From positions 372,001 through 436,000 of the forward strand of contig NZ_WQNI01000001.1 in the NCBI RefSeq assembly GCF_010993735.1: a stretch of DNA of 64,000 nt. Direction: 5' to 3'. The notes below the pieces were generated by a model. It was not told where the DNA came from, made no database searches, and worked only from the letters and a program-made list of their open reading frames with translations. This DNA comes from Chelativorans alearensis. Its GTDB lineage: Bacteria; Pseudomonadota; Alphaproteobacteria; Rhizobiales; Rhizobiaceae. Each line of letters begins with the position of its first letter. The stretch's first letter is position 1. Of this stretch, positions 1-7,169 are shown piece by piece. The translations under genes and the position numbers were made by a program.

Positions 1-1
1 A

Positions 2-598
2 AGCCGCACTGAGCGCCGCGACCTTACCGCGGGACTGCTCGAGGAGGTGGGGCTGAAGGCGGACCATCTGAGCCGCTTCCCGCATGAGTTCTCCGGCGGC
101 CAGCGTCAGCGCATCGGCATCGCAAGGGCGCTCGCGGTCGAGCCGGAATTCATCGTCGCCGACGAGGCGGTCTCCGCGCTCGACGTCTCGGTACAGGCGC
201 AGATCCTCAACCTGATGCAGGACCTCAAGGACCGGCGCAGCCTCACCATCCTCTTCATCGCCCATGATCTGTCCGTCGTCGAATATCTGTGCGAGGAGAT
301 CGTCGTGCTCTATCTGGGGCGCGTGGTGGAGAGCGGCACGGCAAGGAAGCTCTATGCCGAGCCCGCGCATCCCTATACGCGGGCGCTGCTTTCGGCCGCC
401 CCCGTGGCCGACCCGGATGCCGTGCGCAACAGGCAGGTGCTCAAGGGCGAGATCCCGAGCCCGCTGTCACCGCCGTCAGGCTGCGTCTTCCGTACCCGCT
501 GCAGTTTCGCCGACGAGGCCTGTGCCATGCAGGTGCCTGGCGCTGTCGTCCTTTCCGAACACCAGACCTCCCATTGTTTGAAAGCAGGTAGCATTTGA
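2..598 (+). CDS. Oligopeptide/dipeptide ABC transporter ATP-binding protein, 5' truncated by window edge
   Basis: Only the C-terminal part is in the window, and the frame is open back to base 2. The ABC signature ([15 protein letters not shown]) is visible, followed by Walker B ([12 protein letters not shown]) and the switch His in IAHDLS. The C-terminal extension with CVFRTRC is typical of OppF/DppF-type ATPases, which energise peptide or opine uptake at the cytoplasmic face of the membrane. Walker A would lie upstream of the window. The stop TGA overlaps the next start (TGATG), so it is translationally linked to the RidA-family gene. The substrate is unknown. A peptide- or amide-type compound is inferred from the neighbours. 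Confidence 0.93.
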   Translation, partial: SRTERRDLTAGLLEEVGLKADHLSRFPHEFSGGQRQRIGIARALAVEPEFIVADEAVSALDVSVQAQILNLMQDLKDRRSLTILFIAHDLSVVEYLCEEIVVLYLGRVVESGTARKLYAEPAHPYTRALLSAAPVADPDAVRNRQVLKGEIPSPLSPPSGCVFRTRCSFADEACAMQVPGAVVLSEHQTSHCLKAGSI

Positions 599-1086
599 TG
601 AGACAGGTAAACCGCGCGCTCGACACGCCCGAGAGCCGGCTCGCTTTGCGCGGGCTGACGCTGCCCGACCGGGCGCCCCGGCCGATCGGCAATTTCCGCA
701 ACGTCATGCGGATCGGCTCGCTGCTCTACGTCTCGGGCCAGGGGCCGGTGGAAGCCGGCGGCGGCTTGAAAACCGGCAAGGTCGGCGGCGATGTGACGGC
801 CGAGGAAGCGCGCCTCCACGCCGAGCTCGTCGGGCTCAACCTTCTCGCCGTCCTGAAGGATTATCTCGGCGACCTCGCCGAGGTGCGGCAGGTCATCAAG
901 ATCTTCGGCATGGTCAATGCCGTGCCGGACTTTACCGACCACCCCCACGTCGTCAACGGCTGCTCGGACCTTCTGTGCTCGATCCTCGGCGAGCGCGGCA
1001 TTCACGCGCGGTCGGCGATCGGCGTCGGCTCGCTGCCCAACAACATCACGGTCGAGATCGAGGCCATCGTGGAGGCCGGCACATGA
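598..1086 (+). CDS. RidA (YjgF/YER057c/UK114) family protein
   Basis: This 162-residue protein belongs to the RidA superfamily. Canonical RidA hydrolyses reactive enamine/imine intermediates released by PLP enzymes. The family's C-terminal block is visible as IHARSAIGVGSLPNN followed by VEIEAIVEAG, and the Arg of ARS matches the carboxylate-binding Arg of RidA. It is longer than housekeeping RidA (about 128 residues) because of an N-terminal extension, so it is more likely a substrate-specific subgroup member. ATG 598 overlaps the stop of the upstream ABC ATPase. A TTG at 595 is also open but less likely. A PLP-dependent SelA-like enzyme lies close by across a regulator gene, which suits an imine-deaminase role. 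Confidence 0.85.
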   Translation: MRQVNRALDTPESRLALRGLTLPDRAPRPIGNFRNVMRIGSLLYVSGQGPVEAGGGLKTGKVGGDVTAEEARLHAELVGLNLLAVLKDYLGDLAEVRQVIKIFGMVNAVPDFTDHPHVVNGCSDLLCSILGERGIHARSAIGVGSLPNNITVEIEAIVEAGT

Positions 1087-1097
1087 AAAGAAGCGCT

Positions 1098-1907
1098 TCA
1101 GCCGGCCGTATGCCCGAGGGCGTTTTCGACCGCAGCGGCGGAGGCCTTGACCTGATCGGCGTAGAAATCGAGCTTCCGCCGCGCCTTTTCCTCCGCCAGC
1201 ACGATGGAGATGGTCGCGGCACAGGTGCCGGCCGCATCGCGGATCGGCGAGGCGATGCAGGCGACGGAGAACTCCGAAGCGCCAAGCTGCACGGCCAGCC
1301 GGTTCTGGAAATCCTCACCCGCCTGCTCGGCCAGCCGCACCGCATCAAGCTCCGCCCGGCCGGTCGGCGAGGGCTGCGAATAGCGCTCGAAGGCCGCACG
1401 ACGTTCCTTCAGCGGCAAATGCCCGAGAAGCAGCCGGCCGGAGGCCGTCCAGTTGACCGGGACCCTGGTGCCGACATCGGAAGAGATGCGGAAATGACTG
1501 TCGCCGTCGGCCATGGCGGTGACCACCATCATGCCCTCGTCGCGGCTGCAGATCTGCACCGTCTCGCCGATGGCGGCGCACAGCCGCACCATCTCGCGTT
1601 TGGCCTCGACCAGAAGATCGACCTTGGCCTGATAGGCAAGGCCGTAGCGAAGAAGCCGCGGCCCGAGCCAGATCAGCCCGCCTTCCACTTTGGTCAGCAT
1701 GCGGCGCGCGGTGAGCTCATCGACGATGGAATAGACGGTCGACATCGGCGCCTTGACAGACTTGGCGATGTCGTAGGCGCTCGCCGGCACACCCTTCTCG
1801 GTCAGCGCGTCGAGAATCTGGATGGAACGCTCGATGCCGCTGACGCGCGAACGCGGCGCCTTCGCGGCTTTTTCCCGAATGTTTCTGTCCTCTACCGCCT
1901 TGTCCAC
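1098..1907 (-). CDS. IclR family transcriptional regulator
   Basis: Winged-helix regulator of about 269 residues. The N-terminal HTH covers the stretch from SGIERSIQILDAL through STVYSIVDELTARRML. The C-terminal IclR effector domain follows (CSRDEGMMVVTAM, then TASGRLLLGHLP). It probably controls the divergent SelA-like gene and perhaps the ABC/RidA operon converging from the left. The GTG at 1907 was chosen because AGGA lies about 9 bases upstream and it leaves a divergent promoter region containing an inverted repeat. A GTG at 1961 is also in frame but has no clear ribosome binding site. IclR proteins bind small organic-acid or degradation-intermediate effectors. The ligand here is unknown. 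Confidence 0.88.
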   Translation of the reverse strand: MDKAVEDRNIREKAAKAPRSRVSGIERSIQILDALTEKGVPASAYDIAKSVKAPMSTVYSIVDELTARRMLTKVEGGLIWLGPRLLRYGLAYQAKVDLLVEAKREMVRLCAAIGETVQICSRDEGMMVVTAMADGDSHFRISSDVGTRVPVNWTASGRLLLGHLPLKERRAAFERYSQPSPTGRAELDAVRLAEQAGEDFQNRLAVQLGASEFSVACIASPIRDAAGTCAATISIVLAEEKARRKLDFYADQVKASAAAVENALGHTAG

Positions 1908-1931
1908 TCTAGCATGTCCTGAATTAATGGA

Positions 1932-1958
1932 GCCTATTCCATGATTATGGAGATAGGC
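1932..1958. promoter_or_regulatory. Imperfect inverted repeat, candidate IclR operator
   Basis: GCCTATTCCAT (1932-1942) faces ATGGAGATAGGC (1947-1958), an inverted repeat with one base inserted in the right arm and a 4-base centre. It lies between the GTG 1907 of the IclR gene and the ATG 1972 of the SelA-like gene, where an autoregulatory IclR operator is expected. This rests on symmetry and position only. Confidence 0.45.
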
Positions 1959-1971
1959 CACAAATCACAAG

Positions 1972-3201
1972 ATGGAAACCATGTCCATGTCTTCCGATAG
2001 CCACGCCGACTGGTCTTTCTACGAGAAATCCGGGCTGACGCCGGTCATCAACGTCTCCGGCACCATGACCTCGCTCGGCGCCTCCATCGCCGTGCCGCAG
2101 GCGGTGGAAGCGGTCGCCGGAATTCTGCCGCGCTTCGTTTCAATGCACGAGTTGCAGCGCATGGCGAGCGACACCATCACCGAGGCCACCGGTGCGGAGG
2201 CCGGCTTCATAACGGCCTCGGCCTCGGCCGGCATCTCGCTCTCGATCGCTGCGACGATCACCGGCATGGATGCCGGGCGGGCGGAGCTTCTGCCACGGCG
2301 GCCGGGCGAGAAGTGCGAGGCGGTCGTCCAGCTCGGCCATCTGTGCAACTACGGCGCCCCCGTCGGCCAGGCGGCCGAGCTTGCCGGCGCACGGCTGGTG
2401 GCCTTCGGCCAGTCGACCCATGTGCTCGACCATCAGCTTGAGGCCGCCTTGAGCGATAATACGGCCTGCGGCCTCTACGTGGTCTCGCATCACGTCGTCG
2501 AATACGGGCAGATGCCCCTTCCCCGCTTCGCCGAGCTTTGCCATGCCACCGGTGTCCCCGTGATCGTCGACGCGGCGTCCGAATACGATCTCCGCCGGTT
2601 CCTGCGCGAGGGAGCCGATCTCGTCATCTATTCCGCCCACAAGTTCCTCGGCGGGCCGACGGCGGGCATCGTCGCCGGCCGGCGCGACCTCGTCCGCGCC
2701 GCGTATCTGCAGAACCTCGGCATCGGCCGCGGCATGAAGGTCGGCAAGGAAAGCATCTTCGGCACGATTGCCGCACTGAAAGCGTGGGCGGCGCGCGACC
2801 ATGACGGGATCCGCCGCCGGGAAGCGGAGGCGCTTGCCCTGTGGCAGAAGGCACTCGCCGGACTTGCCGGCGTCAGGGCAGAAATCGTGCCCGACCCGAC
2901 GGGCAACCCCCTCGACCGGCTCAAAATCTCCGTCGACCGCGAGATGGCGGGCGCGAGCGCCATGGCCATCGGCGTGGCGCTGGCAGGGGAAAGACCGGCC
3001 GTCATCGTCCGCGACCACGAGGCGGAGCTCGGCTACATCCAGCTCGACCCCTGCAACCTCGCCGCCGGCCATGCCGAGATCGTCGCCGACCGCCTGCGGG
3101 CGGTCTTCGAGAGCGCCGCGCAAGGCGCTGTCGAGGAACCTGACCCCGATCAACTGCGCAACCGCTCGGCGGCCGGATATCTTGCCTGGCTGGAGGAGTG
3201 A
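1972..3201 (+). CDS. SelA-like PLP-dependent enzyme (aminotransferase class V fold)
   Basis: A 409-residue fold-type I PLP enzyme of the group usually auto-named L-seryl-tRNA(Sec) selenium transferase, which also includes D-glucosaminate-6-phosphate ammonia-lyase (DgaE). The PLP Lys is probably K224 in YSAHKFLGGPTAG, with the PLP-binding Asp in VIVDAASEYD just before it. No selB, selD or selenoprotein gene is nearby, so selenocysteine synthesis is unlikely. A lyase or beta-elimination role on an amino acid or amino sugar acid fits better with RidA next door. ATG at 1981 and 1987 are alternative starts. Upstream ribosome binding sites are weak for all three. Confidence 0.82.
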   Translation: METMSMSSDSHADWSFYEKSGLTPVINVSGTMTSLGASIAVPQAVEAVAGILPRFVSMHELQRMASDTITEATGAEAGFITASASAGISLSIAATITGMDAGRAELLPRRPGEKCEAVVQLGHLCNYGAPVGQAAELAGARLVAFGQSTHVLDHQLEAALSDNTACGLYVVSHHVVEYGQMPLPRFAELCHATGVPVIVDAASEYDLRRFLREGADLVIYSAHKFLGGPTAGIVAGRRDLVRAAYLQNLGIGRGMKVGKESIFGTIAALKAWAARDHDGIRRREAEALALWQKALAGLAGVRAEIVPDPTGNPLDRLKISVDREMAGASAMAIGVALAGERPAVIVRDHEAELGYIQLDPCNLAAGHAEIVADRLRAVFESAAQGAVEEPDPDQLRNRSAAGYLAWLEE

Positions 3202-3205
3202 ATTT

Positions 3206-3919
3206 TCACAGAATCCGGAAAACCTGCCCGCTGCCGGCGTCGCGGTAGAGGTCGACGCGGTTGCCGTTCCAATGGTAGTCGAGGTGCCGGCCCTGCACGG
3301 GGATTGATGCACAGTCGGGATAGAAAAGGCCGGCGCATTCGCCGCCGGCGTGACGGACGCTCGGATAGGCGATGCCGTCTGAACCTTCCGCGTGGAGCGT
3401 GGCGGCCAGTGCCTGGGCGGCGCCATAGTCTTCGGGATCGAGCGCCGGCGCCCATTGCCCGGCCTCGCCGCGCAGGTCGTTGAGGTTCGCGTCCACGTCG
3501 AGCACGATTTCGCGGAACTGCGAGGTCCAGCCGGGCGGCTCGCCCGTCGCCGCCATGAAGCGGCCGTGGTGGTGGATGGTCTCGAACAGGGCGGTCTCGA
3601 AGCGGCGGCCCGCGTAGAGCACGCCGAAACGGCCGGCGCTGAAGCGGCTCGGCCGGTCGGGGCTGACATGGACGAAGGGCGCCATCAGGTAGGACGCGCC
3701 GGGGCCGGCGACGCGGCGGGCCGGCGGCACGAGGTCGAGATTGCCGATCGATTCCATCAGGCGCGGATTGGTCTTCTGCTCGGCCGAGAGGATGAGCGGC
3801 CAATCAGCCGGGTCGGCGATATCCTCGAACAGGTCTATGGGTGGAAAGACGCTGCGGACGATCCGCACCGCCCCTTTCCAGAAAACGCGGGAGACGGGTG
3901 GAAGCGCAGCCGCGCTCAC
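3206..3919 (-). CDS. RES-domain toxin (NAD+-degrading family)
   Basis: A 237-residue RES-domain protein, the toxin half of a RES-Xre system. Characterised relatives deplete NAD+ (MbcT, by phosphorolysis) or modify host proteins (ParT). Family features include the N-terminal SRVFWKGA block, the central FGVLYAGRRFETALFETIHHHG segment (aromatic/Arg/Glu active-site region) and the C-terminal PSVRHAGGECAGLF. The start is the GTG at 3919, which overlaps the antitoxin stop (GTGA). The longer frame running back to 4039 only overlaps the antitoxin. It is co-transcribed with the antitoxin, antitoxin first, as usual for this class. Confidence 0.88.
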   Translation of the reverse strand: MSAAALPPVSRVFWKGAVRIVRSVFPPIDLFEDIADPADWPLILSAEQKTNPRLMESIGNLDLVPPARRVAGPGASYLMAPFVHVSPDRPSRFSAGRFGVLYAGRRFETALFETIHHHGRFMAATGEPPGWTSQFREIVLDVDANLNDLRGEAGQWAPALDPEDYGAAQALAATLHAEGSDGIAYPSVRHAGGECAGLFYPDCASIPVQGRHLDYHWNGNRVDLYRDAGSGQVFRIL

Positions 3920-4329
3920 CAGCTGCCCCGCTCGGCGTCGAGATAGCGGCGCACGCGCATCAGATCGGTGAGTTCGCCGCCCAGCATGATGTCGAGCGCG
4001 GAGCGGCCGCCGAAGGCGGCGTTCGGCTTGGCCACCCATTGATAGGCGCGCTGCGGTTCGCGGAAGATGATGCGCAGCGCCTTGTGGATGCCCATCAGGT
4101 TCGACAGCCGCGCCTTGCCGTCACGATCGATGCGGCCGATCTCGCCGGCCTTCCAGCGCCGGTAGGTGCGCACCGACAGATCGAGCAGCAGGCTCGCCTG
4201 CTCATCGCTCAGCCCCCACCGGGCGAAGAGGTTGACCGCGGCCCGGAACATCGCCGCCGCTTCCGCATCGGTGATCGGCGCGGGGACGAACTCCGGTGCG
4301 GCGGTATCGATCGGTTGCAAAACGGCCAT
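3916..4329 (-). CDS. Xre/MbcA/ParS-type antitoxin
   Basis: A 137-residue antitoxin upstream of the RES toxin. An Xre-like helix-turn-helix sits in the N-terminal half (FARWGLSDEQASLLLDLS, then TYRRWKAGEIG). The C-terminal toxin-binding domain carries PNAAFGGRSALDIMLGG and VRRYLDAERG, typical of the DUF2384/MbcA toxin-neutralising region. The ATG at 4329 follows AAGGAGA at good spacing, so the 26 extra in-frame residues upstream were rejected. It probably autorepresses the pair. A TGCCA-TT-TGGCA inverted repeat lies upstream near 4365-4376 and is a possible operator. Confidence 0.88.
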   Translation of the reverse strand: MAVLQPIDTAAPEFVPAPITDAEAAAMFRAAVNLFARWGLSDEQASLLLDLSVRTYRRWKAGEIGRIDRDGKARLSNLMGIHKALRIIFREPQRAYQWVAKPNAAFGGRSALDIMLGGELTDLMRVRRYLDAERGSW

Positions 4330-4364
4330 CACGCTCTCCTTCAAGGGCATATATAGGCGAATTA

Positions 4365-4376
4365 ATGCCATTTGGC
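4365..4376. promoter_or_regulatory. Short palindrome upstream of the RES/Xre pair
   Basis: TGCCA-TT-TGGCA lies about 36-47 bases upstream of the antitoxin start at 4329, inside AT-rich sequence suitable for a promoter. Xre-type antitoxins commonly repress their own operon through such sites. The assignment rests on position and symmetry only. The rest of 4330-4559 shows nothing recognisable. Confidence 0.3.
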
Positions 4377-4559
4377 AAAAATTATCGATATCCGCGCCGA
4401 ATGGCAACAGGCTGCGGCTATCGGCGCGTGCGCTTCAGGGTGCCAACGGGCATTGTGTGGGGGAAGGTCAGGCCGCTCACGACGGAACATTGCCACTTCG
4501 GCAGCGTTCCGGCTGAAAGTAGGCCTCGGCCTGCACGTTAAACAGAAACCAGGGCTCAG

Positions 4560-5057
4560 ATGCTTGATCTGCTACAAGTGTTGACCGTCGTTATCGTTGC
4601 ATTGCCCGCAGCGCTATCTGTCGCTCACGCTCTTGAGCTTCCAGGCAAAATGCGGCTCGATAAGGATACCTATCGCGCTGTGCAGCGTATCTATTATCCC
4701 GGCTTTACCATCGGCGGTGCGGCCGAACCCTTGGGCATAATCGCGACCGCTCTTTTGCTCTTCCTGACACCGGCGGGAACGGTCGCCTTCTGGCTTGTGC
4801 TGATCGCGCTTCTGGCCATGCTCTTCACCGTAGCGACTTACTGGCTGGCGGTTCACCCTGTTAACAAGCACTGGATGGAGGGGCAGTCGGTCAGCGCATC
4901 CGGCGCCACCTTCTTTGGGGTAGGCTCGAAGCGCGAGGCCAGGAAACCGGAGTGGACGGAACTGCGAGATCGATGGGAATATTCGCACGTTGCACGGGCT
5001 GTCGTCACCAGCGTGGGGCTGATCGCGCTGGTGGTTTCACTTGTCGTGCAGCCGTAG
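4560..5057 (+). CDS. DUF1772-like four-helix membrane protein
   Basis: A 165-residue integral membrane protein. Four hydrophobic segments are visible: around residues 4-24 (LQVLTVVIVALPAALSVAHA), 50-69, 73-98 (FWLVLIALLAMLFTVATYWL) and the C-terminal VVTSVGLIALVVSLVV. A basic, polar loop with NKHWMEGQSVSASG separates helices 3 and 4. The pattern resembles the DUF1772 family (anthrone-oxygenase-like fold), whose biochemical role is mostly unknown. It stands alone with 200 or more bases on each side. The start has only a weak AGGG upstream. Confidence 0.7.
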   Translation: MLDLLQVLTVVIVALPAALSVAHALELPGKMRLDKDTYRAVQRIYYPGFTIGGAAEPLGIIATALLLFLTPAGTVAFWLVLIALLAMLFTVATYWLAVHPVNKHWMEGQSVSASGATFFGVGSKREARKPEWTELRDRWEYSHVARAVVTSVGLIALVVSLVVQP

Positions 5058-5156
5058 GTCCATCCGTTTGAGCGCCATGCGTCCAATCTACAAGGCGCCG
5101 TCTCGTCTAACAACCGACCGTTTCGGTCCAATCCCGGAAGCGGCATTCGGCGAACA

Positions 5157-5195
5157 GCGGCTTCGTCCGCGACCCAGATGTTCCAACCCTCGGCG
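5157..5195. repeat. Direct repeat copy 1 (left flank of arsR cassette)
   Basis: About 39 bases, including GCGACCCAGATGTTCCAACC, recur in near-identical form at 6624-6666 in the same orientation. The two copies bracket the arsR-SRPBCC-GFA genes. They may be remnants of a duplicated gene end or target duplications. On the minus strand this copy reads as EGWNIWVADEA, but no intact gene could be supported. Confidence 0.5.
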
Positions 5196-5245
5196 ATCGC
5201 CAGGATAAAGTTCCCTTCAATCGTTCTCACGGCATCCGCAGTTAT

Positions 5246-5261
5246 GCAGGTATTTACCTGC
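5246..5261. promoter_or_regulatory. ArsR-type operator 1
   Basis: GCAGGTATTTACCTGC is an inverted repeat with 7-base arms, GCAGGTA and TACCTGC, about 60 bases before the arsR start. A near copy lies 28 bases downstream. Two such palindromes upstream of an ArsR-family gene are best read as its autoregulatory operators. Confidence 0.75.
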
Positions 5262-5273
5262 ACATGTTGACAT

Positions 5274-5289
5274 GCAGGCAAATACCTGC
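5274..5289. promoter_or_regulatory. ArsR-type operator 2
   Basis: GCAGGCAAATACCTGC differs from operator 1 by a few bases and keeps the outer GCAGG/CCTGC arms. The 28-base centre-to-centre spacing (just under three helical turns) would place two dimers on nearly the same DNA face. It lies 33 bases before the arsR ATG. Confidence 0.72.
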
Positions 5290-5321
5290 GTATATGCCTC
5301 TTGTCGCGTAGGGAGGCACCG

Positions 5322-5642
5322 ATGGATGACGACAAGGTGTTCAAGGCCCTGGCCGATCCCGGCCGCAGGATGCTGCTCGACCGTCTTTGCGAGAGGAACG
5401 GTCAGACGCTCGGGCAGCTCTGCGAGACCATGGACATGAAACGCCAATCCGTGACCCAGCATCTTGGCCTCCTGGAACAAGCCAATCTCATCAGCACGGT
5501 GCGCCGCGGGCGCCAGAAGCTGCACTTCATCAATCCGGTCCCGCTCTACGAGGTCTACGAGCGCTGGATCCGCAAGTTCGAGGAAGGGCGCCTGAGCCTT
5601 CTCCACGACCTCAAGCAGGAACTTGAAAGGAACAAGACATGA
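5322..5642 (+). CDS. ArsR/SmtB family transcriptional regulator (SRPBCC-associated)
   Basis: A 106-residue winged-helix protein. It opens with DDDKVFKALADPGRRMLLDRL and has its recognition helix around MKRQSVTQHLGLLEQANLI, followed by the wing VRRGRQKLHFIN. It lacks the CVC metal-binding motif of arsenic and cadmium sensors, so it probably belongs to the metal-independent ArsR group that controls AHSA1/SRPBCC genes. The ATG at 5322 follows GGGAGG. The frame opens at 5301 but that start has no ribosome binding site. It overlaps the next gene (ATGA) and is preceded by two palindromic operators. Confidence 0.9.
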   Translation: MDDDKVFKALADPGRRMLLDRLCERNGQTLGQLCETMDMKRQSVTQHLGLLEQANLISTVRRGRQKLHFINPVPLYEVYERWIRKFEEGRLSLLHDLKQELERNKT

Positions 5643-6085
5643 CCGACAAATCAGCCAGTTTCGTCTACGTCACCTATATCCGCACGACGCCCGAAAAGGT
5701 GTTCGAAGCGATCACGCGGCCGGAAATGGCCCGTCGCTACTGGGGCCACGAGAACGTCTCGAAGGATTGGCGGCCCGGCTCCGGATGGCAGCATATCCGC
5801 ACCGATGAGGCGCGCACGGTCGATCTGGTGGGCGAAGTCATCGAAAGCGATCCGCCGAAGCGGCTCGTCATCAGCTGGGCGAACGAGAGCCAAAAGGACG
5901 ATCCCGACCAATACAGCCGTGTCACCTTCGACATCGAACCGCAGGGCGACTTGGTCAAGCTGACCGTCGCCCATGACGACCTGCAGCCCGGCAGCGGCAT
6001 GCTGAACGGCATCAGCAAGGGTTGGCCGCACGTCTTGTCCAGCATGAAGTCCTTCCTTGAAACAGGTCAGGGACTGGGCCTTTGA
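5639..6085 (+). CDS. SRPBCC/AHSA1 family protein
   Basis: A 148-residue START/Bet v1-fold protein with the AHSA1 pattern: VYVTYIRTTPEKVFEAITRP at the N-terminus, a central YWGHENVSKDWRPGSGW, and a C-terminal helix with ISKGWPHVLSSMKSFLETG. These small proteins form a hydrophobic ligand pocket. Their ligands are mostly unknown. It overlaps arsR by 4 bases, and such ArsR-SRPBCC pairs are a recurrent bacterial cassette. No membrane segment or signal peptide is seen. Confidence 0.88.
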   Translation: MTDKSASFVYVTYIRTTPEKVFEAITRPEMARRYWGHENVSKDWRPGSGWQHIRTDEARTVDLVGEVIESDPPKRLVISWANESQKDDPDQYSRVTFDIEPQGDLVKLTVAHDDLQPGSGMLNGISKGWPHVLSSMKSFLETGQGLGL

Positions 6086-6122
6086 ACCGCACACCAACAC
6101 ATCAGGAAATGAGGAGAGCCCA

Positions 6123-6542
6123 ATGAGCGGGAAGACCTATAAAGGCGGCTGCGCCTGCGGCGCCATCCGTTATGAAACGAGCAGCGAACCCATCTTCGAG
6201 AACCACTGCCAATGCAGGGATTGCCAGAAGCGAAGCGGTACCGGGCACGGGTCTTATCTGACCTTCCCGCAGCGAGCCGACGTGAGAATTACCGGCACGG
6301 CGTCACAATGGAGCGTCGTCGCGGATAGCGGGAATGACAAGATCCATGCCTTCTGCCCTACATGCGGAACACCGGTCTACCTGACATTTGCGGCAATGCC
6401 GGAATTGATAGCGATCCACGCAACCAGCCTTGACGACCCTGGCCAATTCAACCCGCAAGCGCTCACATACAGCATCCGCGGCCACGCGTGGGATGCGATT
6501 GATCCCGCCGTGCAGAAATTCGAACGGATGGTGCCCGGCTGA
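6123..6542 (+). CDS. GFA/CENP-V family zinc protein
   Basis: A 139-residue protein of the glutathione-dependent formaldehyde-activating (GFA) family. The zinc ligands are GGCACGAIRYE near the N-terminus, HCQCRDCQKRSG around residues 30-41, and FCPTCGTPVY in the middle. GFA from Paracoccus was linked to S-hydroxymethylglutathione formation, but most family members have no proven reaction. The start at 6123 follows GAGGAGAG. The longer frame from 6057 overlaps the SRPBCC gene and has no ribosome binding site. It is third in the ArsR-controlled cassette. Confidence 0.85.
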   Translation: MSGKTYKGGCACGAIRYETSSEPIFENHCQCRDCQKRSGTGHGSYLTFPQRADVRITGTASQWSVVADSGNDKIHAFCPTCGTPVYLTFAAMPELIAIHATSLDDPGQFNPQALTYSIRGHAWDAIDPAVQKFERMVPG

Positions 6543-6623
6543 ATGCCGCTGGGCGTATACCAGCGCCCAACCCGCGCCGGACATCCCGACCGCCCGGCGC
6601 GGTTTCAACCTACCCGTCCACTA

Positions 6624-6666
6624 ACGGCTGCTTTGTCCTGCGACCCAGACGTTCCAACCTTCGGCG
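6624..6666. repeat. Direct repeat copy 2 (right flank of arsR cassette)
   Basis: Contains GCGACCCAGACGTTCCAACC, matching copy 1 at 5157-5195 with a few substitutions and short indels, in the same orientation. It lies 80 bases after the GFA stop. No transposase or integrase is adjacent. Confidence 0.5.
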
Positions 6667-6715
6667 TGAATGGGTCGATCGAGCCAGGGGAAATAGCGTG
6701 TCACTCGACATCCGA

Positions 6716-6943
6716 TCAGCGCCCGAAGTCCAGCCCCATCGCCTCTACCATCATTTCGATCTCGTTTTGACCGAGTGTGATCGAAAACCGCTGTGTCGCC
6801 CTCGGCGTATAGATGTCGTCGCCGACGAATGTCAGGGTCACGACGCCGGTCTCATCGACCTCGATATCGCTCGTACGGAGATCGCGGTTGAACAGAGCCT
6901 TCGGCAGGCCGGGACGCTTTCCTGGTTGCACGGTCATCTTCAT
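6716..6943 (-). CDS. Small conserved-looking protein of unknown function (75 aa)
   Basis: It begins MKMTVQPGKRPGLPKALFNR and contains a beta-rich middle (VTLTFVGDDIYTPRATQRFS) with an acidic C-terminal helix (QNEIEMMVEAMGLDFG). The ATG at 6943 is preceded by AAAGGCGGAAC, a reasonable ribosome binding site; the frame is open to 7042, but upstream codons look non-coding. There is no signal peptide or membrane segment. I do not recognise the family. It stands alone between the GFA gene and an IclR regulator. Confidence 0.5.
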   Translation of the reverse strand: MKMTVQPGKRPGLPKALFNRDLRTSDIEVDETGVVTLTFVGDDIYTPRATQRFSITLGQNEIEMMVEAMGLDFGR

Positions 6944-7118
6944 CGTTCCGCCTTTCGATGTGAACCAGTCACCGAAAGACCTGTGCAAGTGTAATGCCAC
7001 CCATACTGGCCGATGCCTGTTCCAGAATGGCACCTCTGCCATAGAGAGTACCAGATCGAGACGATATTGCCTCGACCTAATCTCTGTCCCACTTGCCGAT
7101 CCTATCCTTTGATTTGTC

Positions 7119-7160
7119 GCAATTCCTGACGGAAAATGGGGTTCAGTTTTCAGGAATTGC
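7119..7160. repeat. Dispersed palindromic repeat, copy C (second hairpin only)
   Basis: GCAATTCCTGA (7119-7129) pairs perfectly with TCAGGAATTGC (7150-7160). The loop begins with CGGAAAA, as in the copies at 13548-13591 and 36001-36044. It ends 10 bases from the IclR stop at 7170. The first hairpin seen in the other two copies is absent here. Confidence 0.7.
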
Positions 7161-7169
7161 TCTTGGAGG

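Noticed and set aside
1972-3201. Selenocysteine synthase SelA
   Set aside because: Short for SelA (409 residues), no selenoprotein or other sel genes nearby, and both FDHs use Cys. SelA-like lyase preferred.
4853-5344. 163-codon minus-strand frame across the arsR promoter
   Set aside because: It overlaps the DUF1772 gene and both operators and has no family resemblance. Only the short EGWNIWVADEA piece recurs, which is treated as a direct repeat.
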